A DNA stretch of 11,339 nucleotides from Caulobacter sp. (GTDB lineage Bacteria; Pseudomonadota; Alphaproteobacteria; Caulobacterales; Caulobacteraceae): positions 1 through 11,339 of the forward strand of contig JAQGIN010000222.1 in assembly GCA_028291125.1 (NCBI GenBank), read 5' to 3'. The notes below the pieces were generated by a model that made no database searches, was not told the origin of the DNA, and worked only from the letters and a program-made list of their open reading frames with translations. Below are positions 5,740 to 11,339 of this stretch, in pieces; the first letter of the stretch is position 1; each line of letters begins with the position of its first letter. The position numbers and the translations under genes were made by a program.

Positions 5740-7381
5740 AGACCGCCTCCTTGAAGGGCTCGAGGCCGACGCGGCGATAGGTGTCGAGGAAGCGCTCGTC
5801 GCCGTCGCGCACCTTCAGATAGGCCTCGACCAGGGTGTCGATGGCGTCGGCGACCTTGTCGGCCGGCAGGGCGGGACCGAGGATCTTGCCCAGGCTGGCG
5901 TCCTCCGCCCCCGAGCCGCCGAGGCTGAGCTGGTAGAATTCCTCGCCCTTCTTATCGACGCCGAGAATGCCGATGTGGCCGACATGGTGGTGGCCGCAGG
6001 CGTTGATGCAGCCGCTGATCTTGATCTTCAGCTCCCCCACCCGCTCGGCGTGGTCGGGATCGGCGAACTTGGCGGCGATGTCCTGGGCGATCGGGATCGC
6101 CCGGGCGTTGGCCAGGGCGCAGTAGTCCAGGCCCGGGCAGGCGATGATGTCGCTGGCCAGGTCGATATTGGCCGTCGCCAGGCCGGCCTGCGCCAAGGCG
6201 GCGTGGACCGCCGGCAGGTCGTCGAGCTTGACGTGCGGCAGCACCAGGTTCTGGGCGTGGGTCACCCGCACGTCGTCCAGCGAATAGCGCTCGGCCAGGT
6301 CGGCGATCAGGTCCATCTGGTCGGCGGTGGCGTCGCCCGGCGTCTGGCCGATGGCCTTGAGCGACACCTCGACGATGGCGTAGCCCGGCTGCTTGTGCGG
6401 CTTGACGTTGTTGCGCGCGAACCGGGCCAGGGACGAACTGACGCCCTTGGCCAGCTCGAAGGTCTCGGAGCGGGCCGGCAGGGTCTCGAAGGCCATCGGC
6501 GTGAAGGCGGCGCGGATGCGGGCCAGCTCGGTGTCGGGCAGGTCGGCCGACGGCGAGTCGATCTGCGCCCATTCGGCCTCGACCTGGCGGGCGAACTCCT
6601 CGGCCCCGAGGGCGGCGACCAGGATCTTGATCCGGGCCTTGTAGATGTTGTCGCGGCGGCCGTGGCGGTTATAGACCCGCAGCACCGCCTCCAGATAGCT
6701 CATCAGCCGGCTGGCCGGCAGGTGCTGCTTGATGGTCGGGCCGACATAGGGCGTGCGCCCCTGGCCGCCGCCGACGATGACCTCGAAGCCCAGCGCGCCG
6801 TCCGGGGCGCGATGCAGGATCAGGCCGACATCGTGGACCTTGACCGCCGCGCGGTCGGTCTTGGCCGCCGTCACCGCGAACTTGAACTTGCGCGGCAGGT
6901 ACGAGAATTCCGGGTGCAGGGTCGACCACTGGCGGATGGCCTCGGACCACACGCGCGGATCGTCGACCTCCTCGGCGGTAGCCCCGGCATAGGGGTCGGC
7001 GGTGACGTTGCGAATGCAGTTGCCGCTGGTCTGCATGGCGTGCAGATCCACCTCGGCCAGGGCGTCGAGGATGTCGGGCACGTCGCGCAGCTTGATCCAG
7101 TGGAACTGGATGTTCTGGCGGGTGGTCATGTGCCCATAGCCCTTGTCGTAGGTGCGGGCGATCCAGGCCAGGCGGCGCACCTGGCGGGCGTTCAGCGAGC
7201 CATAGGGCACGGCGACCCGCAGCATGTAGGCGTGCAGCTGCAGATAGAGGCCGTTCATCAGCCGCAGCGGCTTGAACTGGTCCTCGGTCAGCTCGCCCGA
7301 CAGCCGTCGGGCCACCTGGTGGCGGAACTCGTTGGAGCGGTCGGTCAGGAACTCGCGGTCGAGCGCGTCGTAACGGTACAT
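5717..7381 (-). CDS. cysI: Sulfite reductase hemoprotein (siroheme, 4Fe-4S)
   Basis: A 554-residue member of the nitrite/sulfite reductase family, which reduces sulfite to sulfide with six electrons. The cluster and siroheme ligands are C415-x5-C421 in CPGLDYC and C458-x3-C462 in SGCINACGHHH. The two ferredoxin-like half domains have RQNIQFHW near the start and NAQNLVLPH-like motifs in the second half. The length is close to that of E. coli CysI (570). Because the same fold includes nitrite reductase, the assignment to sulfite relies on context: cysH downstream and cobA upstream. ATG 7381 is preceded by GAGGAGG 7 bases upstream. No flavoprotein partner (CysJ) is in the window, so the donor may be ferredoxin or another protein. 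It overlaps DUF934 by 23 bases. Confidence 0.96.
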   Translation of the reverse strand: MYRYDALDREFLTDRSNEFRHQVARRLSGELTEDQFKPLRLMNGLYLQLHAYMLRVAVPYGSLNARQVRRLAWIARTYDKGYGHMTTRQNIQFHWIKLRDVPDILDALAEVDLHAMQTSGNCIRNVTADPYAGATAEEVDDPRVWSEAIRQWSTLHPEFSYLPRKFKFAVTAAKTDRAAVKVHDVGLILHRAPDGALGFEVIVGGGQGRTPYVGPTIKQHLPASRLMSYLEAVLRVYNRHGRRDNIYKARIKILVAALGAEEFARQVEAEWAQIDSPSADLPDTELARIRAAFTPMAFETLPARSETFELAKGVSSSLARFARNNVKPHKQPGYAIVEVSLKAIGQTPGDATADQMDLIADLAERYSLDDVRVTHAQNLVLPHVKLDDLPAVHAALAQAGLATANIDLASDIIACPGLDYCALANARAIPIAQDIAAKFADPDHAERVGELKIKISGCINACGHHHVGHIGILGVDKKGEEFYQLSLGGSGAEDASLGKILGPALPADKVADAIDTLVEAYLKVRDGDERFLDTYRRVGLEPFKEAVYAHADQA

Positions 7382-7394
7382 GGGCGCGCCTCCT

Positions 7395-7760
7395 CTACTT
7401 TCTACGGATCAGATCGACGCGGCCGGTCGAACGGGCCGCCCCGGACGCGTGACGAAGAGCCTCGACCACCGCCCCGCCCTCGGCCTGTTTGCCATGGGTG
7501 GGTTCGTTGGTCGGGCCCAGGGCGCGAATGCGCTCGCGGTAGCTGACCGGGGCCAGGCCGCCCTCGACCGGAGCGACGTCGATCAGATAGACGTCGACGG
7601 CCGCCAGCGGCTGGGCCTTGCCGGCCGCCAGGGCCGCCTCGGCGGCCTCGGCCTGGTCGTCGTCGAACAATTGGGCGTCGCCGAACCGCTCGACCCACTG
7701 GCCGGCGTTCCAGAACACGACGTCGCCGTCGGACAGGCGGTTGGCGGTCAGGGCTTTCAT
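7395..7760 (-). CDS. DUF2849 protein of the sulfite-reductase operon
   Basis: A 121-residue protein of the DUF2849 family (PF11011), found mainly in alphaproteobacteria between cobA/cysG and cysI. The N-terminal half carries MKALTANRLSDGDVVFWN, then W-V-E-R-F and AQLFDDDQAEAAEA. The middle has AVDVYLIDVAPVEGG followed by PVSYRERIRALGPT. The last 30 residues are polar and less conserved in character. No catalytic motif or signal peptide is visible. Its role is unknown; location suggests assembly, maturation or electron supply to sulfite reductase, which is inference only. ATG 7760 overlaps the cobA stop in ATGA, and its stop lies 13 bases before the cysI start. Confidence 0.92.
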   Translation of the reverse strand: MKALTANRLSDGDVVFWNAGQWVERFGDAQLFDDDQAEAAEAALAAGKAQPLAAVDVYLIDVAPVEGGLAPVSYRERIRALGPTNEPTHGKQAEGGAVVEALRHASGAARSTGRVDLIRRK

Positions 7761-8674
7761 CGACGGGGGCCCGCGCGTTGAGGGATTTGAGCAGCGACCT
7801 CGCCCTTCGACAGGCTCAGGGTGAGGTCTAATGATGCGTCCGAGACAACCTCATCCTGAGCTTGTCGAAGGACGAGGTTGTCCGCCCCCACGTCGGCCAT
7901 GGCCATGGCCTCGCCGACCATCAGCAGGGCCGGGCCAGTCAGGCCCTGCGCCGCGGCCGCCAGGCCGGCCAGGGTGGTCAGCACCCGGCGCTCGTCGGGA
8001 CGGCTGGCGTTCTCGACGATCAGGGCCGGGGTGGCGCCCGCGCGGCCGGCGGCGACCAGGCGGTCGGCGATCAGGCCGGCCGTGGTCAGGCCCATATAGA
8101 TCACCACCGTCTGGTTGGGGCGGGCCAGGGCGGGCCAGTCGAGGTCGGGCTCTCCGTGCGCGGCGTGGCCAGTGACGAAGGTCACCGCCTGGGCGGCGCC
8201 GCGATGGGTCAGGGGCGCGCCGGCGGCGGCGCTGGCGGCCAGGGCGGCGGTGACGCCGGGCACCACGTGGCAGACGACGCCGGCGGCGCGGCAGGCGGCC
8301 AGCTCCTCGCCGCCGCGGCCGAACAGGAACGGATCGCCGCCCTTCAGCCGCACCACGGTCAGGCCGTCGAGGGCGAAGGCGACCAGCAGGCGGTTGATCT
8401 CGTCCTGCGGCAGGGTGTGGCGCGATTTGCGCTTGGCGACGCTGATGCGGCGCGCGCGGGCCGGGGCCAGGTCGAGGATCTCGCCCGTGACTAGGCCGTC
8501 ATGGACGATGACGTCGGCGGCCTGCAGGGCCTTCAACGCCTTGAGGGTCAAAAGCTCCGGATCGCCGGGCCCCGCGCCGACCAGCCAGACCGCGCCGGCG
8601 ACGCGCGCGGGGGTCCCGGCCCCGTCGAGGACGACGAGGCGAGACTTGCGGGCGTGGGCCTGCGGCCGAGACAT
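7757..8674 (-). CDS. cobA: Uroporphyrinogen-III C-methyltransferase with repeat-derived tail
   Basis: A 305-residue methyltransferase that makes precorrin-2 from uroporphyrinogen III using two SAM; precorrin-2 is the siroheme precursor needed by CysI. Motifs are WLVGAGPGDPELLTLKALK near residue 30, VVRLKGGDPFLFGRGGEE in the middle, and GVTAALAASAAAGAPLTHRG. The dehydrogenase/ferrochelatase half of CysG is absent, so those steps must be encoded elsewhere. The normal fold ends around PALLMVGEAMAMAD. Residues from about 266 are encoded by an inverted repeat and read NLVLRQAQDE and then LTLSLSKGE, ending in a short basic tail. ATG 8674 has GAGGA 11 bases upstream. The stop overlaps the DUF2849 start in ATGA. 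First gene of the operon. Confidence 0.95.
   Translation of the reverse strand: MSRPQAHARKSRLVVLDGAGTPARVAGAVWLVGAGPGDPELLTLKALKALQAADVIVHDGLVTGEILDLAPARARRISVAKRKSRHTLPQDEINRLLVAFALDGLTVVRLKGGDPFLFGRGGEELAACRAAGVVCHVVPGVTAALAASAAAGAPLTHRGAAQAVTFVTGHAAHGEPDLDWPALARPNQTVVIYMGLTTAGLIADRLVAAGRAGATPALIVENASRPDERRVLTTLAGLAAAAQGLTGPALLMVGEAMAMADVGADNLVLRQAQDEVVSDASLDLTLSLSKGEVAAQIPQRAGPRR
7797..7878. repeat. Palindromic repeat inside the 3' end of cobA
   Basis: Two inverted arms, 7797-7827 and 7848-7878, match at 28 of 31 positions around a 20-base loop. The core of the right arm reads CATCCTGAGCTTGTCGAAGG. This core looks like the common dispersed palindrome of Caulobacter and related genomes, whose translation gives the familiar RQAQDE and LSLSKGE words. 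All three mismatches are G·T type in the plus strand, so a plus-strand RNA would pair fully while the cobA mRNA would have three A·C mismatches. The element lies wholly inside the cobA frame, with no stop in that frame. Confidence 0.85.
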
Positions 8675-8770
8675 CAGGCTTTAGGTCCTCTATAAACGAC
8701 ACCGGACAGCCGGAGCGGGAAATGGCGCCGGCGGCGGCGCTTGCGCTCCGACGCCGAACTGGAAGCAATA

Positions 8771-8796
8771 CGGGGCGAATCTTACGATCCGCCCCG
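8771..8796 (-). promoter_or_regulatory. Hairpin in the presumed cobA leader
   Basis: CGGGGCGAAT (8771-8780) and ATCCGCCCCG (8787-8796) form a stem around the six-base loop 8781-8786. In DNA one of ten positions mismatches (A8778 with C8789). In minus-strand RNA the same position is G·U, so the stem is complete only in a transcript towards cobA. It lies about 100 bases upstream of the cobA ATG. No T-run follows, so it does not look like a simple terminator. Role unknown, and it counts as leader RNA only if the cobA promoter lies upstream of 8796. Confidence 0.5.
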
Positions 8797-8837
8797 CTCG
8801 CGTTCACCGACGAAAGGGCCGATCCGTCAGCGAACGC

Positions 8838-8870
8838 TTGCAAATTGGTGGCGAGCGGGCCAATTCGCAA
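8838..8870. promoter_or_regulatory. LysR-type operator palindrome
   Basis: TTGCAAATTGG (8838-8848) and CCAATTCGCAA (8860-8870) are inverted arms matching at 10 of 11 positions, separated by 11 bases. It lies between the divergent LysR-type gene and cobA, and its end is 34 bases before the regulator ATG. LysR-type proteins typically bind such AT-rich interrupted palindromes near their own promoter and control the divergent operon. I infer that this is the recognition site of the regulator at 8905-9861. Confidence 0.65.
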
Positions 8871-8904
8871 TCGAAGTCTTCTGCCGGGGCGTTCAGGAAA
8901 ACTC

Positions 8905-9861
8905 ATGGAAAGACAGCAGGAGCGGCGCCGATTGCCGCCGCTGAATGCGCTGAGGGCGTTCGAGGCGGCCGCCCGCCACCTCAATTTCAGCCGCGCCGCC
9001 GACGAATTGTCGGTGACGCCCGGCGCCGTCAGCCAGCAAATCCAGAACCTCGAGGACTATGTCGGGGCGGCGCTGTTCAAGCGCACGCCCAAGGGCCTGT
9101 TGCTGACCGACGCCGCCCAGACCGCCCTGCCCGCGCTGCGCGAGGCCTTCGACCGCCTGGCCGAGGCCGCCTCCTTGCTCACCGCCGCCGTCGACGGCCG
9201 CCGCCTGACCCTGACCGCCGCCCCGTCCTTCGCCGCCAAGTGGCTGGTGCCGCGGCTGGGCAAGTTCGAGGAGGCCCAGCCCCAGGTCGACGTCTGGCTG
9301 TCGGCCGGCATGGAGGTGGTCGATTTCGCGGCCGGCGAGGTCGACCTGGCGATTCGCTACGGCTCGGGCCGCTATCCGGGCCTGGAGGTCATCCGCCTGC
9401 TCAGCGAGACCGTGGTGCCGGTGTGCAGCCCCGAGCTGCTGGCCGCCAATCCCCTGGCCTCGCCCGAGGACCTGTCGCACCACATCCTGCTGCACGACGG
9501 CTCGCCCGACGCCGACGATTCCTGCCCCGACTGGGCGATGTGGCTGGCGGCGCGCGGCATCCGCAATGTCGACGGCGGCCGCGGCCCGCGCTTCAACCAG
9601 TCCAGCCTGGTGATCGAGGCCGCCGCCAACGGCCGCGGCGTCGCCCTGGCCAAGCGCACCCTGGCCCAGGCCGACCTCGATTCCGGCCGCCTGGTGGTGC
9701 CGTTCGAGGCCGCCACGGCGGTGGACTTCGCCTATTATGTCGTGCATCCCAAGGCCAAGGGACGGCTGCCGCAGGTCAAGGCGTTCGTCGCCTGGCTGCA
9801 AGCGGAGGCGGCCGCCCACGAGGCGGCGCTCCTCACCCTGGACAACGGCGCGGGTATCTAA
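8905..9861 (+). CDS. LysR-family regulator, GcvA type
   Basis: A 318-residue transcriptional regulator. The N-terminal helix-turn-helix has RRLPPLNALRAFEAAARHLN followed by FSRAADELSVTPGAVSQQIQNLE, the GcvA-subgroup pattern (residues about 8-60). The effector domain starts with RRLTLTAAPSFAAKWLVPRLG and contains DLAIRYGSGRYPGLE and VVPVCSPELL, again GcvA-like; both are typical of this family. It ends with PKAKGRLPQVKAFVAWLQAEA. ATG 8905 lies 7 bases after AGG (8895-8897) and starts the expected domain; the frame is open further upstream without homology. It is divergent from cobA, so control of the sulfate operon is likely. The GcvA name itself (glycine cleavage) is only a subgroup label here. 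Confidence 0.93.
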   Translation: MERQQERRRLPPLNALRAFEAAARHLNFSRAADELSVTPGAVSQQIQNLEDYVGAALFKRTPKGLLLTDAAQTALPALREAFDRLAEAASLLTAAVDGRRLTLTAAPSFAAKWLVPRLGKFEEAQPQVDVWLSAGMEVVDFAAGEVDLAIRYGSGRYPGLEVIRLLSETVVPVCSPELLAANPLASPEDLSHHILLHDGSPDADDSCPDWAMWLAARGIRNVDGGRGPRFNQSSLVIEAAANGRGVALAKRTLAQADLDSGRLVVPFEAATAVDFAYYVVHPKAKGRLPQVKAFVAWLQAEAAAHEAALLTLDNGAGI

Positions 9862-9867
9862 GGTTCC

Positions 9868-10197
9868 ATGGTCAAGACGGTTATCGAGGTCGGCGAACGC
9901 CGTACGCCCGCCGAATGCGAGTCCATGGCCGATGTTCGCCAGGGCGTCGACGCCCTGGACCGCGCCCTGGTGGCCCTGCTCACCGAGCGTCAGGGCTATA
10001 TGGACGCCGCCGCGCGCATCAAGGCCGACCGCTCCAAGGTCTTCGACCGGGCGCGGATCGAGGACGTGGTCGAGAAGGTCAAGGCCGCCGCCCGCGAATC
10101 GGGGCTGTCGGAGGCCATCGCCGAGCCGGTCTGGCGCCTGCTGATCGACCGCTGCATCGCCTATGAGTACGAGTCGTGGGACCGGACGAAGGGTTAG
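9868..10197 (+). CDS. aroQ: Chorismate mutase, AroQ class
   Basis: A 109-residue all-helical chorismate mutase, which rearranges chorismate to prephenate for phenylalanine and tyrosine synthesis. R24, R41 and K52 have exactly the spacing of R11, R28 and K39 in the E. coli enzyme, and D60 with R63 matches D48 and R51. By hand alignment, the position of E. coli Q88 appears to be E100, though small shifts in the loops make this uncertain. A start at 9868 adds about 20 residues before the first helix; a later ATG at residue 20 is possible. Its relative PchB is an isochorismate pyruvate-lyase of the same fold, so a salicylate role cannot be excluded. It begins 6 bases after the regulator stop, so both are probably on one transcript. 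Confidence 0.88.
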   Translation: MVKTVIEVGERRTPAECESMADVRQGVDALDRALVALLTERQGYMDAAARIKADRSKVFDRARIEDVVEKVKAAARESGLSEAIAEPVWRLLIDRCIAYEYESWDRTKG

Positions 10198-10219
10198 GCC
10201 GCTCCATCCAATTGAAGCT

Positions 10220-10313
10220 CATCATCCCCGCGAAAGCGGGGACCCAGGCTTTTTCTGAAACCCACGGCGCTCGACGATAAAACACCTGGGTCCCCGCTTT
10301 CGCGGGGATGATG
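10220..10313. repeat. Perfect inverted repeat, likely bidirectional terminator
   Basis: Arms 10220-10248 and 10285-10313 are perfect 29-bp inverse copies around a 36-base loop. Each arm contains its own hairpin: CCCCGC, a GAAA loop, GCGGGG at 10226-10241, and the mirror image in the right arm. The arm core resembles a repeat dispersed in intergenic gaps of many alphaproteobacteria. It sits between the chorismate mutase (plus) and the Hpt gene (minus), which converge on it, so it may end both transcripts; there is no strong T-run, so termination is inferred. Confidence 0.8.
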
Positions 10314-10327
10314 GATGTTGGGATGGC

Positions 10328-10663
10328 CTACCCCCGCAGCGACCGCAACGCCCGCTCATGGCTGTAGGCGGCGATGTCGAGCAGGGCCTGATCCAGGGCC
10401 GTCAGCACCGCGTCCAGGCCGCCGCCGGCCTCGGCCCGCTCGCAGGCGTCGCCCAGGGCGAAGGCCCCCACGCCCCGCGCCGCGCCCTTGACGGTGTGCA
10501 CCGCGTCGCGCCAGCCGTCATGGCTGGGATCCAGCAACGGGGTCCAAAGCAGGGCCTGTTGGCGAAACAGGGCCAGCACCTCGTCGATCACCGTGGAGTC
10601 GTCCGCGGCGAAGCCTTCCAGGTACCCGAAATCCACCGCGCCGCTGATGTCTCGTTTCGCCAC
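10328..10663 (-). CDS. Single-domain histidine phosphotransferase (Hpt)
   Basis: A 111-residue stand-alone Hpt protein, the relay between a hybrid histidine kinase and a response regulator. The phosphorylated residue is H56 in AVHTVKGAARGVGA, with K59, G60 and G66 in their usual places. Helices before it (GYLEGFAADDSTVIDEVLALFRQQ-like) and after it (GDACERAEAGG, then ALDQALLDIAAYS) form the four-helix bundle. I choose GTG 10663, with AAGGGA about 8 bases upstream. The longer ATG at 10753 would put the start inside the tRNA gene. It could be the Caulobacter ShpA of the stalk relay, which is a similar single-domain Hpt, but I recognise only the family, not the gene. Confidence 0.88.
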   Translation of the reverse strand: MAKRDISGAVDFGYLEGFAADDSTVIDEVLALFRQQALLWTPLLDPSHDGWRDAVHTVKGAARGVGAFALGDACERAEAGGGLDAVLTALDQALLDIAAYSHERALRSLRG

Positions 10664-10745
10664 CCGAATGTCCCTTGCGTTCCAAAATTGTTTGCGTATG
10701 TTCCGCGCCTCGCCGCCGGGCCACGCAAGTGCTTCGGACCGGTTG

Positions 10746-10821
<76 letters not shown>

Positions 10822-10878
10822 CTTTCCCCAATAAAACCACTCCTGGGAAGACCTTCCCCCCTCGGGGCCCGGCGCGCG

Positions 10879-11339
10879 TCAGAACTCGGTCGCCCAGCGC
10901 ACCGTGCTGCCGACCGGCAGCCGCGCCTCGAACCTCAGCCCTTCGGGATCGAAGTCGAAGACCGCCGCGCCGCGCAGTTCGCGGTTGATCATCGCCTCGA
11001 TCAGCCGCGTGCCGAAGCCGCGGCGGGTGGGCGCGGCCACCGGCGGGCCGCCGCGCTCGATCCAGGTCAGGACCAGCTCGCCGGCCTCGTCGGCCAGACC
11101 CCAGCCGATCTCGACGGTCCCGGCGGCGACGGACAGCGCCCCGTACTTGGCGCTGTTGGTGGCCAGTTCGTGGACCACCATCGACAGGCTGACGGCCGAA
11201 TGCGAGTTCAGGGCCACCGGCGGGCCGTCGCGCGAGACCCGGGCGTCGTAGGCCTGGGTGCTGGTCAGCAGCACCTCGCCCAGGTCGGCGTCCTTCCAGG
11301 CGCTCTTGATCAGCAGGTCGTGGGCCGCCGACAGGGCGA
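10879..11339 (-). CDS. HWE-family histidine kinase (C-terminal part)
   Basis: The frame is open from the window edge to TGA at 10879-10881, giving about 153 residues; the start lies beyond the window. The visible part begins ALSAAHDLLIKSAWKDADL, the end of the HWE dimerisation region. It continues with VVHELATNSAKYGALS, the N box that names the family (HE...ATNxxKYG), then LTWIERGGPPV and GFGTRLIEAMI, the G box. HWE kinases autophosphorylate on histidine and often have PAS, PHY or GAF sensors in front; that half is missing here. The phosphorylated histidine (HRxKN) is outside the window. The neighbour is tRNA-Lys, then an Hpt protein on the same strand; no partner regulator is seen. Confidence 0.93.
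   Translation of the reverse strand, partial: ALSAAHDLLIKSAWKDADLGEVLLTSTQAYDARVSRDGPPVALNSHSAVSLSMVVHELATNSAKYGALSVAAGTVEIGWGLADEAGELVLTWIERGGPPVAAPTRRGFGTRLIEAMINRELRGAAVFDFDPEGLRFEARLPVGSTVRWATEF

Noticed and set aside
5591..7546. A 651-codon open frame on the plus strand
   Set aside because: It lies opposite cysI and DUF934 and is a product of high-GC third positions; its translation is repetitive in Val, Gly, Asp and Gln with no family signature.
8682..8694. A TATA-like stretch (TTTATAGA on the minus strand) as the cobA -10 box
   Set aside because: It would leave only a few bases before the ATG and has no convincing -35 partner; not enough to call.
8838..10166. A 442-codon plus-strand frame across the regulator and mutase
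   Set aside because: It is Arg/Gly/Pro rich and out of frame with two clear genes; typical shadow.
10079..10285. Minus-strand 68-codon frame with a VPAFAGM word
   Set aside because: That word is the usual translation of the dispersed palindrome at 10220-10248, and the rest lies opposite the mutase gene.
10834..10848. Possible terminator after the tRNA (GGGAA-GACC-TTCCC)
   Set aside because: Only five base pairs and no T-run on the plus strand; too weak to list.

Overview
This GC-rich window looks chromosomal and alphaproteobacterial, most likely Caulobacter or a close relative. The reasons are the very high GC at third codon positions, the DUF2849/DUF934 type of sulfate-assimilation operon, an HWE-family histidine kinase, a possible Caulobacter-type housekeeping promoter, and intergenic palindromes of the sort scattered through such genomes. 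I see no phage, insertion sequence, CRISPR array or plasmid gene.

Layout. 1-290 is the 3' end of an ALDH7-type aldehyde dehydrogenase. 324-1277 is a two-gene unit: a six-helix membrane protein and an overlapping small winged-helix regulator, preceded by two matching palindromes that look like an autoregulatory operator. 1320-3867 (minus) holds a glutathione S-transferase, an exported S1/P1-type nuclease, a Nudix hydrolase and two small proteins of unknown function. 3957-4454 (plus) is a small exported 3D-domain (double-psi beta barrel) protein.

4469-8674 (minus) is a compact assimilatory sulfate-reduction operon read cobA - DUF2849 - cysI - DUF934 - cysH, with overlaps or short gaps throughout. 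CobA makes the siroheme precursor, CysI is the siroheme/4Fe-4S sulfite reductase, and CysH, by its cysteine pattern, is an iron-sulfur APS reductase. There is no CysJ flavoprotein, so the electron donor to CysI is open. A palindromic repeat has been taken into the end of cobA and is translated as a C-terminal tail, leaving the overlap with the next gene intact. A LysR/GcvA-type regulator (8905-9861) is divergent from the operon. The shared 230-bp gap holds a LysR-like palindrome and a hairpin that pairs fully only in the cobA leader RNA. A chorismate mutase follows the regulator by 6 bp.

10220-10313 is a perfect 29-bp inverted repeat between convergent genes. Beyond it lie a single-domain histidine phosphotransferase (minus), tRNA-Lys(CTT) (plus) and the C-terminal part of an HWE histidine kinase (minus, running off the window).

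Most genes are recognisable housekeeping or accessory families. The parts most worth a second look are the double operator, the repeat-derived CobA tail, the regulatory gap upstream of cobA, and the two DUF proteins in the sulfite-reductase operon.
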